DNA from: Arthrobacter crystallopoietes
GTDB taxonomy: Bacteria > Actinomycetota > Actinomycetes > Actinomycetales > Micrococcaceae
Direction of reading: 5' to 3'
Assembly (NCBI RefSeq): GCF_017603825.1
Contig: NZ_CP072014.1
Location: 3,038,001-3,102,000 of the forward strand
DNA: 64,000 nt
Every line of letters begins with the position of its first letter. The stretch's first letter is position 1. Position numbers and translations under genes: made by a program. The notes beneath the pieces were generated by a model that saw nothing but the letters and a program-made list of their open reading frames with translations, was not told where the DNA came from and made no database searches. This document shows, piece by piece, positions 55,510-64,000 of this stretch.

Positions 55510-56337
55510 ATGACCAAACGCACGTATCCGCCGGGCGTACCGTGCTGGATCGACACGGAGCAGCCCGACGTCCCGGCGGCTATTGATTTCTACGGCAGCA
55601 TTTTCGGCTGGACGTTTGAAGATGTGATGCCTTCAGGAGCGCCGGACCGCTCTGTGATTGCCAAACTCGACGGACAGGATGTCGGCGCCATCGCCGGTCC
55701 CCGTAGCGGCGCCGCTGTGTGGAACACTTACGTGGCCGTTAACAGCGCGGACGCCGCGGCAAAGCGTCTGGTTGCCGCCGGCGCCGTCATCCGATCTGCG
55801 CCCGCCGATGCGGGTGAGGGCGGCCGCGGGGTGGCGCTGGTCGATCCGGAGGGCGTCGAGTTCCGTCTTTGGGAAGCCAGGCGGCGGCCGGGCGCTCAGC
55901 TGGTCAATCAACCGGGTGCATGGAATTTCAGTGACCTTCATACGGCCAATGTCGACGCCGCCATAGCCTTCTACGGCCCGGCGTTCGGCTGGCAAATAGA
56001 GGACATCGGCTTCGGCAGGATGATCCGCCGGCCCGGCTACGGCGACCATCTGGAAGCGACCATCGACCCTGGCATCAGAGCCCGGCAGTCGGAGATAGCC
56101 ACCCCGGTAGGGTTCGAGGATGCAGTTGGCTGGCTCGCTCCGGTTAGCCCTGGCGAGGTGCCGCATTGGCATGTCACGTTCACCGTGGCCGATCGCGACC
56201 AGACCGTGCGTGACGCCGAGCGTCTTGGTGCCCAGGTCCTCGGGCAAGACGACAACGAATGGACCCGCAGCGCATTGATCCGCGATCCGCAGGGCGCGGA
56301 GTTCACCGCCAGCCAATTCGCGCCGACGGTAGTCTGA
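55510..56337 (+). CDS. Two-domain VOC (glyoxalase-fold) protein
   Basis: A 275-residue protein made of two vicinal-oxygen-chelate domains (about 5-125 and 135-265). The repeats start W-I-D-T-E-Q-P-D-V-P-A-A-I-D-F-Y and F-S-D-L-H-T-A-N-V-D-A-A-I-A-F-Y, each followed by F-G-W. Proteins of this arrangement are often annotated as CFP30B-like or glyoxalase proteins; the true substrate is unknown. The ATG at 55510 has TTGGAG six bases upstream. TAGGCT at 55481-55486 may be a -10 box. Confidence 0.8.
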   Translation: MTKRTYPPGVPCWIDTEQPDVPAAIDFYGSIFGWTFEDVMPSGAPDRSVIAKLDGQDVGAIAGPRSGAAVWNTYVAVNSADAAAKRLVAAGAVIRSAPADAGEGGRGVALVDPEGVEFRLWEARRRPGAQLVNQPGAWNFSDLHTANVDAAIAFYGPAFGWQIEDIGFGRMIRRPGYGDHLEATIDPGIRARQSEIATPVGFEDAVGWLAPVSPGEVPHWHVTFTVADRDQTVRDAERLGAQVLGQDDNEWTRSALIRDPQGAEFTASQFAPTVV

Positions 56338-56390
56338 AGGAAATCCGGCATTGCGCCGAGGGGCGAGACGCCGTCGTCGTAATTCCCCGG

Positions 56391-57860
56391 TCAGTGGGTG
56401 GGGAGAGGCTCACCGCCCTGCAGGCCGGCGTGGTGGTCGGCGACGATTATCCGCCGCGCGATGATGGAGCCGATCAGCGAGGTCAGCGCGATGGCGAACA
56501 GCAGGATGGCCGGACCCAGCGAGCTTCCGCCCGTCATGGTGAGGATCCAGGCCGCGAGCGCCGGCATGAATCCGGCGATGATGCCGGAGATGTTCGCGGA
56601 CAAGGCGATGGCGGAATAGCGCAGCCGGATCGGGAAGAGCTGGGTCAGCGTTGTTCCCACGGGTGCATACGGAATGGAGGCGAACCCCAGCCCCAGGATC
56701 ATGGCCACCGTGATCGCCAAGGAACTGCGCGTGTCCACCAGCCAGAAGATCGGGAAGGCAACGACGACGGCGATCACGTAGCCGATCACCACCATTTTGG
56801 CCGGAGTGATCCGGTCTGCCACCTTGCCGGCGATCGTCATCGAAATGATCTGGGCGACGGCGCCCCAGGAGATGGCCGTAAGGATGACCGTGGGATCCAG
56901 CTCCAGAACTCTGCTGACATAGCTGATCATGAACGTGGTGAGCAGGAAGAAGCCGGCGTTGCCGAACAGATAGGTGCAGATGCCCACAACCAGACGGCCG
57001 GGAATGTGCCGGAAGATCTCCACCACCGGGATGGTCTTGTGCACCGCCGGTGCGGCGTCGGCGGCGGCACGGTAATCGGGCGTTTCGTCCACGGCCAGGC
57101 GCAGCCATACACCGACCGCCACAAGCACGATCGAAATCAGATAGGGGATCCGCCAGCCCCACTCGAGGAACTGGTCCCCGGTCCAGGCCACGACGCCGGC
57201 CACGATCAGGCTGGACAGCAGTGTGCCGGTGGGCGAGCCGAGCTGGACCACGGCGCCGTAGAAACCGCGCTTCTCCGGCGGCGCAGACTCGACGGCCATC
57301 AGGGTGGCCCCGCCCCATTCCCCGCCCGTTGCCAGTCCCTGGACAAAACGCAGCGCGGCCAGCAGGATCGGGGCCACGATGCCCGCCGTCTCGAAGGTCG
57401 GCAGCACGCCGATGAGGGCGGACGCCACACCCATGACCACGATCGTTATGACGAGGATGCCCTTGCGGCCCAGCCGGTCGCCGAAATGGCCGAAGACCAG
57501 GGCGCCGAGGGGTCGGCCGATAAAGCCTACGCCGAAGGTCAGGAAGGCCTGGATGGTCCGCAGCGCCGGGTCGTCGCCGCCGAAGAACAACGGGGCGAAG
57601 ACAATTGCGGCGGTGGTACCGAACAGGAAGAAGTCATACCACTCCAGGGAGGTCCCGACGTAAGAGCCCCAGAGTGCTCTGCGCGCTTTTTTGGGGTCCG
57701 TCTGGATGGGGGCCAACGGCGCTGCATCATCGGTTTCTCCGGGAATGTGGATGTGCCGATGGTGCAGGTGGCCCGACCGCCCGGGATCGGAGGGAGGCGT
57801 TGTATTCAAGGTTCCGTCCTTAATCGTCGTCGTAACGGTCTTCGGCAGCGGTTGTGCCAC
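56391..57860 (-). CDS. MHS-family major facilitator transporter
   Basis: A 489-residue proton-driven symporter with twelve membrane helices starting near residue 65. The metabolite:H+ symporter features are T-S-L-E-W-Y-D-F-F-L-F-G in helix 1, G-H-F-G-D-R-L-G-R-K between helices 2 and 3, and R-F-V-Q-G-L-A-T-G-G-E-W-G-G. Such proteins carry organic acids or betaines (shikimate, proline/betaine, ketoglutarate); the substrate is open. The 65-residue N-terminal extension is rich in His and Pro. The GTG at 57860 has AAAGGAG 8 bases upstream; a small overlapping frame starts at 57864. Confidence 0.85.
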   Translation of the reverse strand: MAQPLPKTVTTTIKDGTLNTTPPSDPGRSGHLHHRHIHIPGETDDAAPLAPIQTDPKKARRALWGSYVGTSLEWYDFFLFGTTAAIVFAPLFFGGDDPALRTIQAFLTFGVGFIGRPLGALVFGHFGDRLGRKGILVITIVVMGVASALIGVLPTFETAGIVAPILLAALRFVQGLATGGEWGGATLMAVESAPPEKRGFYGAVVQLGSPTGTLLSSLIVAGVVAWTGDQFLEWGWRIPYLISIVLVAVGVWLRLAVDETPDYRAAADAAPAVHKTIPVVEIFRHIPGRLVVGICTYLFGNAGFFLLTTFMISYVSRVLELDPTVILTAISWGAVAQIISMTIAGKVADRITPAKMVVIGYVIAVVVAFPIFWLVDTRSSLAITVAMILGLGFASIPYAPVGTTLTQLFPIRLRYSAIALSANISGIIAGFMPALAAWILTMTGGSSLGPAILLFAIALTSLIGSIIARRIIVADHHAGLQGGEPLPTH

Positions 57861-57931
57861 TCATGATGCTCCTTTGCTCCGGGTAACGGAAGAGCGGGAC
57901 CCCTGCAACAGGACCAAGGCACAATGGAGGC

Positions 57932-60628
57932 GTGACTTCTGCGTACTACCCCTCCTCCGGCCCTGCAAACGGCCCCGGCTCCTTCGACCTGGCAGCCATC
58001 GGCGCCGGTCTGGTCTTTGCGGAGTCGCTGGGGGAGCTAACCGAGGCGATTAGGGCGGAAGGCCCGGCCGGTTCCGCCGTGGTGCAGGCTCCTCCCGGTA
58101 CAGGCAAGACCACGTTGGTGCCGCCACTGCTGGCGAACCTGGTTTGGAACAGGGCAGGACACGGAGCCCGGGACAAGGGAAGCCTTCCCCGAGTCGTGGT
58201 CACCCAGCCGCGCCGCGTTGCCGCACGCGCGGCTGCCCGTCGTCTCGCCGCACTGGACGGCAGCCGGCTCGGCGACCGCGTCGGGTACACGGTCCGGGGT
58301 GAACGCCGCACCGGCCCTGGAACCCTGGTCGAGTTCGTCACCCCGGGCATCCTGCTGCGCCGCCTGCTCGCGGATCCGGGGCTGGAAGGCACGGACGCGG
58401 TGATCCTGGACGAGGTCCATGAACGCGGGCTCGAGACAGACCTGCTGCTGGGCATGCTCGCCGAAGTCCGCGAACTGCGCGGCGACCTGACGTTCGTGGC
58501 CATGTCCGCCACCCTCGACGCCCCACGGTTCGCCGCTTTGATCGGCAAGTACGACGGCGCGGGGCCGGCTACCGTTGTCGACTGTCCTTCCGCACTCCAT
58601 CCCTTGGAAACAGTCTGGGCGCCGGCAGCGGTGGCGCGGCTGGACGGACGCGGCGTCACCCGCGCCTTCCTGGACCACGTCGCGGATACGGCGGCGGCGT
58701 CGCACCACGAAGCGCTCGCAGCCGATCCGGGGATTGATGCCTTGGTCTTCGTGCCCGGCGCCTGGGAGGTTTCCCATGTCGCCACGCGCATCCGGAACCG
58801 GCTGCGCGATCGGGGAGCGGGGACCGAGGTATTGGAGCTGCACGGGCAGGCCGGTCCGGCGGCCCAGGACCGGGCAGTCTCCGGCCGGGAGCCGGGCGGA
58901 CCGCCACGGATCATCGTGTCCACGGCGCTCGCCGAATCCTCGCTGACGGTTCCGGGCGTCCGGCTGGTGGTCGACGCGGGTCTGTCGCGCGAACCCCGGC
59001 GGGATGCCGCCCGTGGCATGTCCGGGCTGGTCACCGTGTCCTGCTCCCGCGCGTCCGCGGAGCAGCGCGCCGGTCGCGCCGCCCGGCAGGGCACCGGAAC
59101 GGTGGTGCGTTGTTACGACCAGAAGACTTTCGGGGCTGCGCCGGCGCACCGGACGCCCGAGATCATGGCCGCGGACCTGACCGGTGCGGCGCTGGTCCTG
59201 GCCTGCTGGGGCGCCCCCGGCGGCCAGGGGCTCGCCCTGCCGGACGATCCTCCCCGGAATGCGATGGATGAGGCCGTCGAAGTGCTGCGCGATCTTGGCG
59301 CAGTGGAGCCCTCCGGGCATGCCACGGAGCTGGGCAGGACTCTCGCCCGGATTCCGGCAGATCCGCGGTTGGGGCGCGCCCTGCTGGATGGCTCCGCTGT
59401 GCTGGGCCGCTCCGCGGGGAAACGGACTACCGCGGCGGAGATTGTCGCTTTGGTCACCGGCGATCTGCGAGCGCCGGGCGCGGACCTGACCCGGCTGCTG
59501 TCCGCGCTGCGTTCGGGACAGGAACCCGCAGCCACGCGCTGGGCAGAGGAGTCGCGGCGGTTGGAGGGAATCGTGCGCGAGGAGAGTTCCGGCGTCGTAC
59601 TTCCCGGGGAACCCTCGGAGCCGGTGCCGGAGGGCGACGCCGTGGGGTTCGTCGTCGCACTGGCGTTCCCCGACCGCGTGGCCCGCCGCGTTCCGGGCAG
59701 CGGACCGGAACAGTATCTGCTGGCCTCCGGTACCCGGGCCGGCCTGCCCGCCGGCAGCCCGCTGGCCGGACACGAATGGCTGGCCGTTGCGGAGGTATCC
59801 CGGGCGCAGGGGCGTGCTGCGGCCGGAACCGGCGCCGTGATCCGTTCAGCCGCACCGCTGGCGGCGGAGACCGCAGAGGCGGCAGCCCGGCACTTGCTGG
59901 CCGACACAGTGGAAGCCTCCTTCGCAAACGGCAGGGTGACGGCCCGGCGGCAACGCAGGCTAGGCTCCATTGTGCTGTCCTCGACTCCGATCCGGCCCCC
60001 GTTGGCCGAGGGGCGTGCGGCTGTCGTGCGGGCACTGGAGCAGGACGGACTGTCGATTATCGGTTGGTCGACGACGGCGGACGCCCTGCGCCGCCGGCTC
60101 GCTTTGCTGCACCGCGAACTGGGCGAACTCTGGCCGGACGTTTCCGACGAGGCGCTTATTGCTCGGCTGGATGAGTGGTTGGCGCCGGAGATCGAGGCCC
60201 TGGCCGGTGGTACCCCGGCGAATGCGGTCAATCTGACGGACCCGTTGCGGCGGCTGCTGCCCTGGCCGGAGGCGGCACGGCTCGGCGAACTGGCACCCGA
60301 GTCGCTGGAAGTACCAAGCGGTTCGCGGGTGCGGATCGCCTACCCCGAGCCAGGGGACGGCGAGGGCCGGCCGGTGGTGGCGGTCAAGCTGCAGGAGTGT
60401 TTCGGGTGGGCGCGGACGCCCCGGCTGGTGGGTGAGCGGGTGCCCGTGTTGTTCCACTTGCTCTCGCCCGCAAGACGACCATTGGCGGTAACGGACGACC
60501 TTGCCTCATTCTGGTCCGGGCCCTACGCGCAGGTACGGGCGGAAATGCGCGGCCGCTATCCGAAGCACCCCTGGCCGGAGGATCCCTGGACTGCGCCCGC
60601 GACGGCACGGGTCACGAGGAAAGCCTGA
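57932..60628 (+). CDS. hrpB: ATP-dependent helicase HrpB
   Basis: An 898-residue DEAH-type RNA helicase of unknown cellular role. Motifs in order: A-P-P-G-T-G-K-T-T (I), Q-P-R-R-V-A-A-R (Ia), I-L-D-E-V-H-E-R-G (II), M-S-A-T-L-D (III), S-T-A-L-A-E-S-S-L-T-V (V), Q-R-A-G-R-A-A-R (VI). The C-terminal HrpB-specific part ends R-Y-P-K-H-P-W-P-E-D-P, its usual signature. Divergent from the transporter gene, with a GTG start. Confidence 0.93.
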   Translation: MTSAYYPSSGPANGPGSFDLAAIGAGLVFAESLGELTEAIRAEGPAGSAVVQAPPGTGKTTLVPPLLANLVWNRAGHGARDKGSLPRVVVTQPRRVAARAAARRLAALDGSRLGDRVGYTVRGERRTGPGTLVEFVTPGILLRRLLADPGLEGTDAVILDEVHERGLETDLLLGMLAEVRELRGDLTFVAMSATLDAPRFAALIGKYDGAGPATVVDCPSALHPLETVWAPAAVARLDGRGVTRAFLDHVADTAAASHHEALAADPGIDALVFVPGAWEVSHVATRIRNRLRDRGAGTEVLELHGQAGPAAQDRAVSGREPGGPPRIIVSTALAESSLTVPGVRLVVDAGLSREPRRDAARGMSGLVTVSCSRASAEQRAGRAARQGTGTVVRCYDQKTFGAAPAHRTPEIMAADLTGAALVLACWGAPGGQGLALPDDPPRNAMDEAVEVLRDLGAVEPSGHATELGRTLARIPADPRLGRALLDGSAVLGRSAGKRTTAAEIVALVTGDLRAPGADLTRLLSALRSGQEPAATRWAEESRRLEGIVREESSGVVLPGEPSEPVPEGDAVGFVVALAFPDRVARRVPGSGPEQYLLASGTRAGLPAGSPLAGHEWLAVAEVSRAQGRAAAGTGAVIRSAAPLAAETAEAAARHLLADTVEASFANGRVTARRQRRLGSIVLSSTPIRPPLAEGRAAVVRALEQDGLSIIGWSTTADALRRRLALLHRELGELWPDVSDEALIARLDEWLAPEIEALAGGTPANAVNLTDPLRRLLPWPEAARLGELAPESLEVPSGSRVRIAYPEPGDGEGRPVVAVKLQECFGWARTPRLVGERVPVLFHLLSPARRPLAVTDDLASFWSGPYAQVRAEMRGRYPKHPWPEDPWTAPATARVTRKA

Positions 60629-60822
60629 CGCTTTGCACACCGTGTCCTTAGCTGGAAACGTCCCAGCCGAGCGCCTCCGCCCAAAACCGCCCGCCCCTAT
60701 ACCTCGGCAACCCTCGATATAAAGAGGCATATCAGGCCGTCCGTTGCCGGTGCCGCAAGGTGCTGGGACGATAGAGGCATAGAAAATCGGCGCGGCGCAG
60801 GCACCCAAGGCGGTGGCAGATA

Positions 60823-61419
60823 ATGGGCGGAATGACCTCCGGCGAGCATGAGCGCAGGCTGGCGCGCGCGGCCGAGCTGCGCGCCGCACGCAACTCCGGT
60901 GGCCAGGCCCGCGACGTGGATGAGGACGGGGACGAGGAAGGCCGCCGCCAACGCAACAAGATCAGCAATGCGGCCAAGGCCGACTACCTCATCCGCGACG
61001 CGATGGCGCGCGGTGAATTCGACAATCTGGAGTACGCGGGAAAACCGATCCCGGGGCTGGGGGAGCGCTACGACCCGGACTGGTGGATCAAGGGCCTGAT
61101 CCAGCGCGAAAACATCACCGGGCTGGGACCGGCAGCCATCATGCTGCGCACCGAGGACGCCGAGCTGGACCAGGTGCTGGACAAGCAGTACACAGAGAAA
61201 CAGGTCCGCGAGATCGTTGAGGACTTCAATACCCGCGTGATCGAAGCCCGGCGCCAGCTGCTCGGGGGACCGCCTGTCATTACCAAGACCAGGGATGTCG
61301 ACGGCGAAGTAGCCCGTTGGCGCGAACGCAAGGCAGCCCGTGCGGCCGCTGCCCCCGTCACGCCGGAACCGGAAATCAAGCGTCCCTGGTGGCGGCGGAT
61401 CTGGAGCCGGCCGAGCTAA
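60823..61419 (+). CDS. DUF1992 (DnaJ-homologue-like) protein
   Basis: A 198-residue protein with the DUF1992 core, I-R-D-A-M-A-R-G-E-F-D-N-L-E-Y-A-G-K-P-I and P-D-W-W-I-K-G-L, at about residues 57-90, a charged N-terminus and a Trp/Arg-rich end. The family is found as YhdN-like proteins in many bacteria and as a part of DnaJ-homologue C28 in eukaryotes; function is unknown. The ATG at 60823 and one at 60832 are both possible. Confidence 0.8.
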   Translation: MGGMTSGEHERRLARAAELRAARNSGGQARDVDEDGDEEGRRQRNKISNAAKADYLIRDAMARGEFDNLEYAGKPIPGLGERYDPDWWIKGLIQRENITGLGPAAIMLRTEDAELDQVLDKQYTEKQVREIVEDFNTRVIEARRQLLGGPPVITKTRDVDGEVARWRERKAARAAAAPVTPEPEIKRPWWRRIWSRPS

Positions 61420-61437
61420 AGGGCACGGGCGTGGGAG

Positions 61438-61653
61438 CTACTTCTCGATGATCTTGAGGATGAAGGGCGCGATGACCGTGCGGGGCCCAGCCGATGAAGT
61501 GACCGCCGTCGGAGACGATCTGGCGGTTCGCCGGCAGGATGGTGTCCAGGGCGGCCATGGCGCTACGCGGATCGAGCCTGCCGTCTACCGCCCGCCCGGT
61601 GCCTTCGTCCCGCTGGAACGTCATCCGCGAGTTCCGGGCATCTTCCGCGGCGA
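61438..61653 (-). pseudogene. Fragment of a thiamine-diphosphate-dependent enzyme
   Basis: On the minus strand the residues E-D-A-R-N-S-R-M-T-F and later L-D-P-R-S-A-M-A-A-L-D plus D-G-G-H-F-I-G-W-A match the middle part of acetolactate-synthase-like TPP enzymes. It lacks the start, both ends of the family's roughly 550 residues and the TPP motif. In another frame a short R-T-V-I-A-P-F-I-L-K-I-I-E-K tail ends at TAG 61438, possibly a remnant of a different gene or the result of a frame shift. Confidence 0.6.
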
Positions 61654-62364
61654 CCTGATGTCCGCCGTGGTCCTGGCCAATGTTGTCTGCATTCTTATCG
61701 CGGGCATTTACAACGGGCTTGGGAAACGCCTCAAGCAGTTATTCGTGGGGTTCAATGGCCACGGCGAGCTGATGCGCATCAAGGGCACCGCGGGCGATCT
61801 CAGGACCCCGAAGAAGCGTGACGCCTCCTCCTTCATCGCTCTGGGCAAGGGGCTGGCCATCGCCTCGGTCCTCTTCGTGCTCGGCGAGCTGCTCGGCGCG
61901 CACTTGGAGTTCCTGCACCCGTACGCCTGAACCATCATCACCGCTGCAGCCCTTAAATTTTCGGCCTGCTGACCAAGGACCTGGAGGACTCCACGTCCGA
62001 CTGGGGCGAGATGATCGCCTCCGTGCTGGTGCCCGCTCTGCTGGTGGGCGTCTCCATCACCTACATCAAGATCGACGAGGTCCTCTCCTCAATGAATAAT
62101 CCGGTGTTCATCGTGCTGACCATCGCCACGGTCATCGTCGCCACACTCTCCTCCGGCTTCCTCGGCTGGCTGGTGAAATTCCACTTCGTCGAGGCGGCGA
62201 TCACGCCCGGCCTGGTGATGGCGGACACCGGCGGATCCGGCGACGTGTCCGTGCTCTCCGCGGCCAACCGCATGCACCTCATGCCGTTCGCGGCGCTGAC
62301 CAACCGGGTCGGCGGGGCGTTGGTCCTGTTCGTGACCGCCCTGCTGGTCCCGTTCATGGGCTGA
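61654..62364 (+). pseudogene. Decayed 2-hydroxycarboxylate (citrate/malate) transporter
   Basis: Residues such as V-V-L-A-N-V-V-C-I-L-I-A-G-I, F-N-G-H-G-E-L-M-R and G-L-A-I-A-S-V-L-F-V-L-G-E-L-L, then V-L-T-I-A-T-V-I-V-A-T and M-A-D-T-G-G-S-G-D-V-S-V-L-S-A-A-N-R-M belong to the CitS/CitP/MleP family. The copy keeps roughly the last 235 residues of about 440. A TGA at 61928-61930 sits where relatives have Trp (H-P-Y-A-W), and a one-base loss near 61957 shifts the frame; the rest reads on to the stop at 62364. The N-terminal half is replaced by the reversed fragment. Confidence 0.8.
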
Positions 62365-62385
62365 CAAGAGTCCTTTGCTCGCGGC

Positions 62386-63051
62386 CTAATGGTGAGCGGC
62401 CAGGAACGCCGCGGCAGGTTCCGCCAGGGAAGCGCCGATCTGGTCGGCGCTGCGCTTCAAGCCCGCGACCTCGAAGGAATGGCCGCCGCCCTCCAGCCAC
62501 TGAAGCGCAGCAGTCGCGCCGATGCGGGAAACAACGGTTTCAAGGAGTTCAGGTGTGGCGAACGGATCGCGGGTCCCTTGGAGGAAAAGCATTGGCAGGG
62601 TCAGCCCGTAGAGATGCTCGTCGCGGAGCTTCTCCGGCCTACCCGGCGGATGCAGCGGGTAGCCAAGGTAGACCAGTCCTGCTGCAGGCATACCTTCGGC
62701 AACGGCCATTGAGGCCATGCGCCCGCCGAAGGATTTGCCGGCGGCCCACACGGGCTCGCCGTGCGATTCCGCGGCGGCAAAGTCCATGGCGGCACGCCAG
62801 GCGGCGATTGCGGCCGGCGGGCGGTCCGGAAACTTCCTGCCTGCCTCGCGGTAGGGGAAGTTGAAGCGCAAGGTAGCTACGCCGTCGTCATTCAATGCCC
62901 GGGTGAAGCCCAGCAGGAACGGATGTTCCATGCCGGCGCCCGCCCCGTGGGCAACGACCATTGTGGCCAGCGGGTTCTCGGGCCGGGCATAGACGCCCGA
63001 GACTGGTGTCTCGCCGACGGGGATGCTGACGGGGGTTTCGGAGGTGGCCAT
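62386..63051 (-). CDS. Alpha/beta hydrolase of the Tex30/KANL3-like family
   Basis: A 221-residue protein with V-V-A-H-G-A-G-A-G near residue 33, the nucleophile motif G-K-S-F-G-G at about 104-109, Asp in Q-G-T-R-D-P-F, and His in G-G-G-H-S-F. L-R-F-N-F-P-Y-R-E is typical of this small dienelactone-hydrolase-like family. Substrate unknown. It is convergent with the decayed transporter. Confidence 0.82.
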   Translation of the reverse strand: MATSETPVSIPVGETPVSGVYARPENPLATMVVAHGAGAGMEHPFLLGFTRALNDDGVATLRFNFPYREAGRKFPDRPPAAIAAWRAAMDFAAAESHGEPVWAAGKSFGGRMASMAVAEGMPAAGLVYLGYPLHPPGRPEKLRDEHLYGLTLPMLFLQGTRDPFATPELLETVVSRIGATAALQWLEGGGHSFEVAGLKRSADQIGASLAEPAAAFLAAHH

Positions 63052-63171
63052 GTATCCATCATGCTGGATGCGCCGCCCAACCCTTGCCGTTTCCGCTGCC
63101 GCGGGTGTCGAATCTAATCACAGGCAATGGGGCAGAGGTGTCTGGGGTTAGGTGAGGGCAGGGGAGATGTC

Positions 63172-64000
63172 ATGTCGGTAAAAGGCACAAACGGTCCGGG
63201 GAAGGGGCCCGGGCGCGCCGGGACGGCGCTGCGGCGGTCGGACGGGTCCACTGCGATGCACGCCGAGCGGCCGGAGGAGATCCGCAATGTCGCACTGGTG
63301 GGGCATTCGGGGGCAGGGAAGACGATGCTCGCCGAGGCATTGCTGGCTGCCACCGGTGCCATCGCCAGGATGGGTTCCATTGCCGACGGGACGACGGTCA
63401 GCGACTCGGACCCCGCGGAGATCCACCAGCAGCGGTCGGTGGCTCTGTCCGTGGTTCCGGTGGTTTTCAGCGACGTCAAAGTGAACCTGCTCGACACGCC
63501 CGGCTACGCGGACTTCATCGGCGAGCTGCGGGCCGGGCTGCGCGCTGCGGATGCTGTGCTGTTCGTGGTTTCGGCCGTGGACGATATCGATGCTGCCACC
63601 ATCGCACTGTGGAAAGAGTGCGAAGAAGCCGCTATGCCCCGGGCAGTGGCGATCAGCCGGCTGGATCATCCCCGGGCCGATTACTCCCGGGCGCTCGCAG
63701 CTGCCCAGCAGGCATTCGGCGATGCCGTTATGCCGCTCTACCTCCCGGTGGGGGCTGGCGAAACGTTCACGGGATTGCACGGGCTGCTCTCGGGCATGGT
63801 GTCGGAATACCCGGCCGGGGAGCTGCAGCCTGTCCAACGTGCCGCGACCGAGGACGAACTTGCCGCGGCGGAATCCGCCCGAGGTGCGCTGATCGAGGGG
63901 ATCATCGCCGAGAGCGAGGACGAGACGCTGATGGACCGCTATCTCGGTGGTGAGCAGATCGCCGAGGAAACCCTGGTCGCGGATTTGGAGACCGCCGTGG
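63172..64000 (+). CDS. EF-G-like GTPase, N-terminal part (runs past window edge)
   Basis: 276 residues are visible of an EF-G-like protein (the EF-G2/FusA2 type of Actinobacteria). After a disordered 35-residue start come the P-loop G-H-S-G-A-G-K-T, the G3 motif L-D-T-P-G-Y-A-D-F, and at the G4 position S-R-L-D in place of the usual N-K-x-D. Such paralogues are not the main elongation factor; their role is unsettled. The ATG at 63172 has GGGGAG upstream. Nothing interrupts the frame before 64000. Confidence 0.85.
   Translation, partial: MSVKGTNGPGKGPGRAGTALRRSDGSTAMHAERPEEIRNVALVGHSGAGKTMLAEALLAATGAIARMGSIADGTTVSDSDPAEIHQQRSVALSVVPVVFSDVKVNLLDTPGYADFIGELRAGLRAADAVLFVVSAVDDIDAATIALWKECEEAAMPRAVAISRLDHPRADYSRALAAAQQAFGDAVMPLYLPVGAGETFTGLHGLLSGMVSEYPAGELQPVQRAATEDELAAAESARGALIEGIIAESEDETLMDRYLGGEQIAEETLVADLETAV

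Overview
The window is chromosomal DNA of a high-GC Gram-positive bacterium, most likely a member of the Micrococcaceae close to Arthrobacter. Supporting signs are the high GC content, frequent GTG starts, many 1-8 bp start/stop overlaps, an MT0933-type antitoxin, a mycothiol-type TIGR03085 protein, DUF3000, a HGxxPAAW protein, a PdtaR-type ANTAR regulator, and the rpe-rib-his and his/trp-lgt-gltBD-pyk gene orders. No prophage, insertion sequence or CRISPR array was seen.

Layout. 0-3.4 kb: tail of a nucleoside hydrolase and an energy-coupling-factor importer (S, T and a fused double ATPase). 3.3-6.7 kb: a fatty-acid beta-oxidation pair. 6.9-12.2 kb: RNase D, DUF3000, and an operon DUF6421 / short-chain dehydrogenase / threonine aldolase. 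12.4-18 kb: methionine sulfoxide reductase, hydrolase, tRNA editing, sulfur transfer (SseA, SufE) and the ZapE-like ATPase. 18-19.6 kb: small antitoxin-like gene and six tRNA genes. 19.6-24.3 kb: nuclease-fold protein, def, fmt, rsmB, rpe. 24.35-29 kb: an FMN riboswitch and the riboflavin operon ribM-ribD-ribE-ribB-ribA-ribH. 29-31 kb: hisE, hisG, hisF. 31.8-39 kb: hisI, trpE, two small membrane proteins, trpC, trpB, trpA and lgt. 39.3-47.6 kb: gltB, gltD, pyk and, convergently, the ANTAR regulator. From tRNA-Leu at 47.7 kb to about 55.4 kb the content is more accessory: an orphan antitoxin-like protein, a kinase-like/phosphatase pair, a MoxR-type ATPase with a VWA protein, a stand-alone LigD-type polymerase and ArfB. 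55.5-64 kb: VOC protein, MHS transporter, HrpB helicase, DUF1992 protein, a patch of decayed genes, a hydrolase and the start of an EF-G-like GTPase.

How the genes work together. The riboswitch senses FMN and controls a transporter plus a complete GTP/ribulose-5-phosphate to riboflavin route; Rpe upstream supplies pentose phosphate interconversion. The his and trp genes are interleaved, as usual in Actinobacteria; hisA, trpD, trpG and trpF are not in the window, which fits a PriA (HisA/TrpF) arrangement elsewhere. GltBD supplies glutamate. Def, Fmt, RsmB, the tRNAs, YbaK, ArfB and the EF-G-like protein serve translation.

The parts most worth a second look are the DUF6421 operon, the long hairpin between trpC and trpB, the palindrome in front of gltB, the SCO1664-family/phosphatase pair that lacks its usual DUF3090 partner, the MoxR/VWA pair, the asymmetric EcfA fusion, and the decayed 2-hydroxycarboxylate transporter joined to a reversed thiamine-diphosphate enzyme fragment.
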